The position numbers were made by a program, and so were the translations under genes. A DNA stretch of 64,000 nucleotides from a virus. Position 1 is the stretch's first letter. Each line of letters opens with the position of its first letter. This document shows positions 60,752 through 64,000 of the stretch, piece after piece. Under the pieces are notes generated by a model, which worked only from the letters and a program-made list of their open reading frames with translations, did not search any database and was not told where the DNA came from. The DNA lies in the IMG/VR virus record IMGVR_UViG_3300046004_000518, positions 46,478-110,477 of that record, one strand, 5' to 3'.

Positions 60752-61033
60752 ATGGGCGATATTTTCAAACTAATTGGCGATTTAGGCTTCCCCGTTGCAA
60801 TGGCATTAGCCGGCGGGTACTTTGTTTATCTTACAATTAAACTATTATTAGCTGGCGTACTCGGTGCAATTAAAGGTATGGCTGGTATCATCACTGCATT
60901 AGACAACAGAGTTAAAACAATGAATCACGATGTTATACGCATCGATACAGTGGTGTCAAACGCACTTGGTTTAAAACCAGACGTCGACCGTATTAGTCGT
61001 GCTGATGGTAAAAATGACGCTCGGAGAGATTAA
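60752..61033 (+). CDS. Small holin-like membrane protein (copy 1)
   Basis: The 93-residue protein has an N-terminal hydrophobic pair (residues 7-45), starting MGDIFKLIGDLGFPVAMALA, then a charged helix with VKTMNHDVIRIDTVVSNALG. This layout (one or two membrane segments, then a coiled tail) fits phage holins of the BhlA/YvlB-like type. It resembles the protein at 62001-62327 (GFPxxMA...L-DxxIRIxxxVN-xL). It starts a late plus-strand operon. Confidence 0.6.
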   Translation: MGDIFKLIGDLGFPVAMALAGGYFVYLTIKLLLAGVLGAIKGMAGIITALDNRVKTMNHDVIRIDTVVSNALGLKPDVDRISRADGKNDARRD

Positions 61034-61827
61034 TGACTACACCAATTAACATGCGCCCGTTTACAGAACAGGCGGCCTTATTTGCACACATCAGTGAAAT
61101 AGCATACTTAGATATACCAGAAGGTCCTGCTAAATTTGCTGAACTTGGATTTATCGCAGAACTAATAGACGTAAACGGCAGTCAAGCATACTGGTTGCAA
61201 AATGATACAGATTTGGTCATTGCTTGCCGTGGTACACAACCAACAGACTTTCGTGATATAGCCGCTGATTTAAAAGCTCGTCCGGTAAAAAGCTCACAAG
61301 GCATTAACTTTGTACACGATGGATTTAAATCTAGTGTAGATAACATATGGCCTGAACTAACAGCCAAGGCTAAGAAGTACGGTAAGAAACGCACTGTGTG
61401 GTGCACGGGTCATAGTTTAGGTGCGGCTATGGCTACTTTAGTTTCATTCAAACTACAACGTGCTGAAGATTTACCCAGCCCACAGGCCTTGTTTACTTAT
61501 GGCAGTCCGAAAGTAGGTAACAAAGACTACATCAAAGCCATTGAAGAAATTGGTCTATTACACTTCCGCTTTGTCAACAATGCAGATATCGTTACACGTG
61601 TTCCACCGTGGCCATATTTACACTTTGGTGGTATGTACTATATGAACCACTGGGGTAACTTACGTACACTTACCTGGACGCAATTAATACAGGACCGCTT
61701 ACGTGGTTTTTGGAAAGGTATTAAGAAAGGTGAAATTAACTTCTTTAGTAACCACAGCATCACACGTTATAAAGAAAACTTAGAGCGTTGGGCACGTGGT
61801 GAAGAACGCTCTCAAGATAAAATTTAA
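61033..61827 (+). CDS. Class 3 lipase-like hydrolase
   Basis: The 264-residue protein has the lipase elbow GHSLG (Ser128), a preceding RGTQPTDFRDI strand with the oxyanion turn, Asp in NNADIVTRVPP (near residue 183) and His in SNHSITRY (near 244). It is typical of fungal-type lipase class 3. Such an enzyme could attack membrane lipids or released substrates at lysis. There is no signal peptide. The start overlaps the holin-like stop (TAATG). Confidence 0.85.
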   Translation: MTTPINMRPFTEQAALFAHISEIAYLDIPEGPAKFAELGFIAELIDVNGSQAYWLQNDTDLVIACRGTQPTDFRDIAADLKARPVKSSQGINFVHDGFKSSVDNIWPELTAKAKKYGKKRTVWCTGHSLGAAMATLVSFKLQRAEDLPSPQALFTYGSPKVGNKDYIKAIEEIGLLHFRFVNNADIVTRVPPWPYLHFGGMYYMNHWGNLRTLTWTQLIQDRLRGFWKGIKKGEINFFSNHSITRYKENLERWARGEERSQDKI

Positions 61828-61837
61828 GGGTAATCAA

Positions 61838-61990
61838 ATGTTTAAACTTCCGCATCAAGAATGGTTAGAGAAACAACCAAAGCACACTCAAATTTGGTTA
61901 GCAAACCAAGCAATATGGCATGATAGTGATATGATGCTGGCATTGGCAATTGGATTTGCAATTGGTGTATGCGTTGGTTGCATAGTATAG
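61838..61990 (+). CDS. Small membrane protein (50 aa)
   Basis: An ATG at 61838 gives MFKLPHQEWLEKQPKHTQIW with a C-terminal hydrophobic segment (about 31-50, ending CVGCIV). It might be a small lysis or anti-lysis protein, as it stands between the lipase and second holin-like gene. Confidence 0.5.
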   Translation: MFKLPHQEWLEKQPKHTQIWLANQAIWHDSDMMLALAIGFAIGVCVGCIV

Positions 61991-62000
61991 GAGATCAATC

Positions 62001-62327
62001 ATGGATGTAGTAGATTTAGTAAACAAATATGGCTTTCCCATTGTTATGGCAGTGGGCATGGGATTTATCATCAAATATGTGTGGGAATGGGCAACAAAAG
62101 AGGTGAAACCAGTCATAAATGATGCAAATACTGTGCTTATTGCCTTGATTGATCGCATACGTATGTTAGACAACGATTTGATACGGTTGAATCAAAAAGT
62201 AAACACTGTACTACACCTACGTGGCAAAACCATTGAGTTTGAACGTGTAGAAGCCGAAGCAGAAATTAATAAACACACATTAAAGAAATCAGAAGATGAT
62301 AAAGCCGCTAGTGGCGGCAGTGACTAA
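62001..62327 (+). CDS. Small holin-like membrane protein (copy 2)
   Basis: The 108-residue protein has a hydrophobic first part (residues 10-30, KYGFPIVMAVGMGFIIKYVW) and a charged, probably coiled tail (RIRMLDNDLIRLNQKVNTVL). It is a diverged copy of the protein at 60752. It is the last gene of the plus-strand operon and ends 4 bases before the carboxypeptidase stop on the other strand. Confidence 0.58.
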   Translation: MDVVDLVNKYGFPIVMAVGMGFIIKYVWEWATKEVKPVINDANTVLIALIDRIRMLDNDLIRLNQKVNTVLHLRGKTIEFERVEAEAEINKHTLKKSEDDKAASGGSD

Positions 62328-63115
62328 TCAACATTAATATCGCTGTTACTAACTGTTACAGCGATTTTTTGTGCTTCTGGGAAACGTGTACGAGTATTTT
62401 TACTACCCAATAATACAATTACACGTTGTCCTAATTCAGTATCGAGTAGCATAACCACACAACCGCCACTTTCATTTATATAACCTGTTTTACTAACACG
62501 CACATCATTGCTATTTCTAACCATCGGATTAGTGTTACCAAATTGCCACCAACGACGTTTAACTTTGATACTTACATTAGGTTTACCACTGGCTTCAGTA
62601 ATCTCCGTGTATTCATTTGCAGCTAAAACTAATTTGCCTAAGTCACGAGCATTACTAACATTGTTTGCATCTAGTCCTGTTGGGTCAGCAAATGTGGTAT
62701 TTGACATACCTAGCACAAACGCAATGTGATTCATCTCGGCAATACATCGTGCTACACCGCCTGGATAATTTGCGCCTAATGTATATGCGGCAAGGTTATC
62801 ACTCTTAACAATAGCAAGATCAATTAGTTCACCGCGAGTTAACTGTTTAACACTACGAGGTAATCGAGTGTGATATTTGTTAACTAATCGACGATCTAAT
62901 GTGATCATTTCATCCAAATTTTGGTTAGCATCCAGCACCACCATTACAGTCATTAGTTTAGTAATGCTGGCAATGGGCTGTACATGATCAGCATTCTTTT
63001 CTAGTATAACTTCGCCTGTGTTATCTGCTACTAAAAAACTTTTAGCAGTAATAGGTTTTGCTACTACTGCGGTGCAGAATAATAGCAGTAAGATAAAACT
63101 ACTTGCTCGTAGCAT
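62324..63115 (-). CDS. D-alanyl-D-alanine carboxypeptidase (peptidase S11)
   Basis: From the ATG at 63115 the protein has 263 residues with a signal peptide (MLRASSFILLLLFCTAVVA, cut before KPITA). The three S11 motifs are present: Ser50-x-x-Lys53 (SITK), Ser105-x-Asn (SDN) and Lys209-Thr-Gly. It trims peptidoglycan side chains in the periplasm. It lacks the C-terminal amphipathic anchor of DacA/DacC, so it may be soluble. It overlaps the cyclase gene end by 17 bases. Phage-encoded members are uncommon. Confidence 0.85.
   Translation of the reverse strand: MLRASSFILLLLFCTAVVAKPITAKSFLVADNTGEVILEKNADHVQPIASITKLMTVMVVLDANQNLDEMITLDRRLVNKYHTRLPRSVKQLTRGELIDLAIVKSDNLAAYTLGANYPGGVARCIAEMNHIAFVLGMSNTTFADPTGLDANNVSNARDLGKLVLAANEYTEITEASGKPNVSIKVKRRWWQFGNTNPMVRNSNDVRVSKTGYINESGGCVVMLLDTELGQRVIVLLGSKNTRTRFPEAQKIAVTVSNSDINVD
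62339..62371 (+). terminator. Rho-independent terminator of the plus-strand lysis operon
   Basis: ATCGCTGT and ACAGCGAT arms close an 11-base loop, followed by TTTTTT on the plus strand. It lies within the 3' end of the carboxypeptidase gene and ends the 60752-62327 transcript. Confidence 0.75.
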
Positions 63116-64000
63116 GGTACGTTCCGGACCAGTTAGCAGGAACACCTTGTTCCATGCGTTCAATCATTAGTTCATAGTAGTGTTTAATATCAACTTCATC
63201 ATTATTAACTATTTTATTAGCCCAGACCAATGCTTTACCCCAATTACCGCGAGTATATTCTTTACGATATTCTTCATGCATATAAAGATTAGTGCGACCA
63301 ACTGTATAGATATCTAACCCAATTGTCTTGCCTTTAACAGCAATGTTGTCTAGCCATACTACAGGGAATGCATCTTTACAGTATTCAGCAGTCTTAGGAC
63401 CAATGATTAGTAATACACCGTATGACTTAGTCTGTCCTTCTAACCTTGCCGCGGTACTTACGCTGTCACCTAACACGTCATAGCCAAACTTGCTTTTAGC
63501 ACCAATGTTACCAATTAAGGTTTCACCTGTGTTAACACCAGCACCCATACCAACTGGTGGACGACCACTAGCAACAAGTTCTACGTTAAAGGCCTCAATG
63601 GCTTTGATCATTTCCAATGCTGTTTGTACTGCGGTCTTGGCGTGATTAGCATCATCCAATGGAGCACCGTGTACGTGTAAACTAGCATCACCGATAAACT
63701 TGATTAAGGTACCATCATTCTTAAGCACAGGAATACTTAACGCTGTCATGTAATCGTTCATAATCTGTGTAAGGCCTTCTACATCATCACCAAACGATTC
63801 ACCTAATGTTGTAAACCCACGTAGGTCAGTCATAACAATTGAAAGTTCTTTACGTTCGCCACCTAACTTGATCAGCTCTGGATTCTTTTGTAGGCGTTCA
63901 ACAATAGTAGGGTTGACATAGCTACCAAACTGTTTCTTAATTTGTTGTTTCTGTAAGAACTCGCTAATAAACTTAACACCATAAGCGTGTAGCATAACCA
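63099..64000 (-). CDS. Class III adenylate/guanylate cyclase, C-terminal part (runs off window)
   Basis: About 300 residues are visible; the frame continues beyond 64000, so the N-terminus is missing. The first visible residues (hydrophobic, then QKQQIKKQFGSYVNPTIVER) look like the last membrane helix and linker of CHASE2-type cyclases. The catalytic domain follows: VMTDLRGFT and IKFIGDASLHVHG hold the metal aspartates; Lys and a YDVLGD Asp suggest ATP. The usual VNxAxR reads VSTAAR, so the transition-state Asn is Ser. It would make cAMP or a related signal at the membrane. Confidence 0.8.
   Translation of the reverse strand, partial: VMLHAYGVKFISEFLQKQQIKKQFGSYVNPTIVERLQKNPELIKLGGERKELSIVMTDLRGFTTLGESFGDDVEGLTQIMNDYMTALSIPVLKNDGTLIKFIGDASLHVHGAPLDDANHAKTAVQTALEMIKAIEAFNVELVASGRPPVGMGAGVNTGETLIGNIGAKSKFGYDVLGDSVSTAARLEGQTKSYGVLLIIGPKTAEYCKDAFPVVWLDNIAVKGKTIGLDIYTVGRTNLYMHEEYRKEYTRGNWGKALVWANKIVNNDEVDIKHYYELMIERMEQGVPANWSGTYHATSK

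Overview
The window is a 64 kb piece of a T4-like (myovirus-type) phage genome, not a host chromosome. It carries a T4 gp44-type clamp-loader ATPase, an ATP-dependent phage DNA ligase, a gp31-like co-chaperonin, PhoH, MazG, eleven tail-fibre or virion genes, TATAAATA late-promoter boxes, dense gene packing with TAATG and ATGA junctions, and many short conserved phage genes. I saw no integrase, tRNA gene, CRISPR array, insertion sequence or attachment site. Base composition is A+T-rich. The tmRNA gene is circularly permuted, a form known from Alphaproteobacteria, some Betaproteobacteria and some cyanobacteria; together with the marine/cyanophage-like gene set this suggests a phage of an aquatic alpha- or betaproteobacterium (inference).

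Layout. 1-4166: minus-strand operons with two tandem P-loop proteins, a glutamine amidotransferase, a ferritin-like protein and a third P-loop protein. 4179-7073: methyltransferase, a decayed stretch, PhoH, a HAD phosphatase and an HNH homing endonuclease. 7068-10918: replication and nucleotide block (cupin, clamp loader, small coupled genes, gp31-like co-chaperonin, PolIII-alpha-like fragment, MazG). 10990-17750: tail fibres. 17860-26187: ErpA-type Fe-S carrier, translation factor IF-1, many small early-type genes, a cell-wall hydrolase, small DNA-binding proteins and DNA ligase. 26254-37284: second block of fibre and structural genes. 37387-41788: GroEL, GroES, ParB-like protein, the permuted tmRNA and CspA. 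41797-48066: small genes, a radical SAM enzyme, ClpP and a DksA/TraR zinc-finger protein. 48150-58790: an operon with three amidinotransferase-fold genes, UDP-glucose dehydrogenase, a 2OG oxygenase, a GNAT-like protein and a virion protein, flanked by two glycosyltransferase-like genes. 58779-64000: UV endonuclease with a small partial copy of its 3' end, two holin-like proteins, a lipase, a D,D-carboxypeptidase and a truncated class III nucleotidyl cyclase.

How it fits together. About sixteen host-type sigma-70 promoters, nearly all with TTGACA/TTGACT and TATAAT 17 bases apart and several sharing even the spacer, all face the minus strand and precede early-type genes. T4-like late boxes precede fibre and lysis genes. 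The phage brings an unusually full translation and protein-quality kit: tmRNA, ClpP, GroEL/ES plus a gp31-like protein, IF-1, CspA and a DksA-like protein. The most original parts are the permuted tmRNA with a long basic tag, the amidinotransferase/sugar operon and the phage-borne cyclase.
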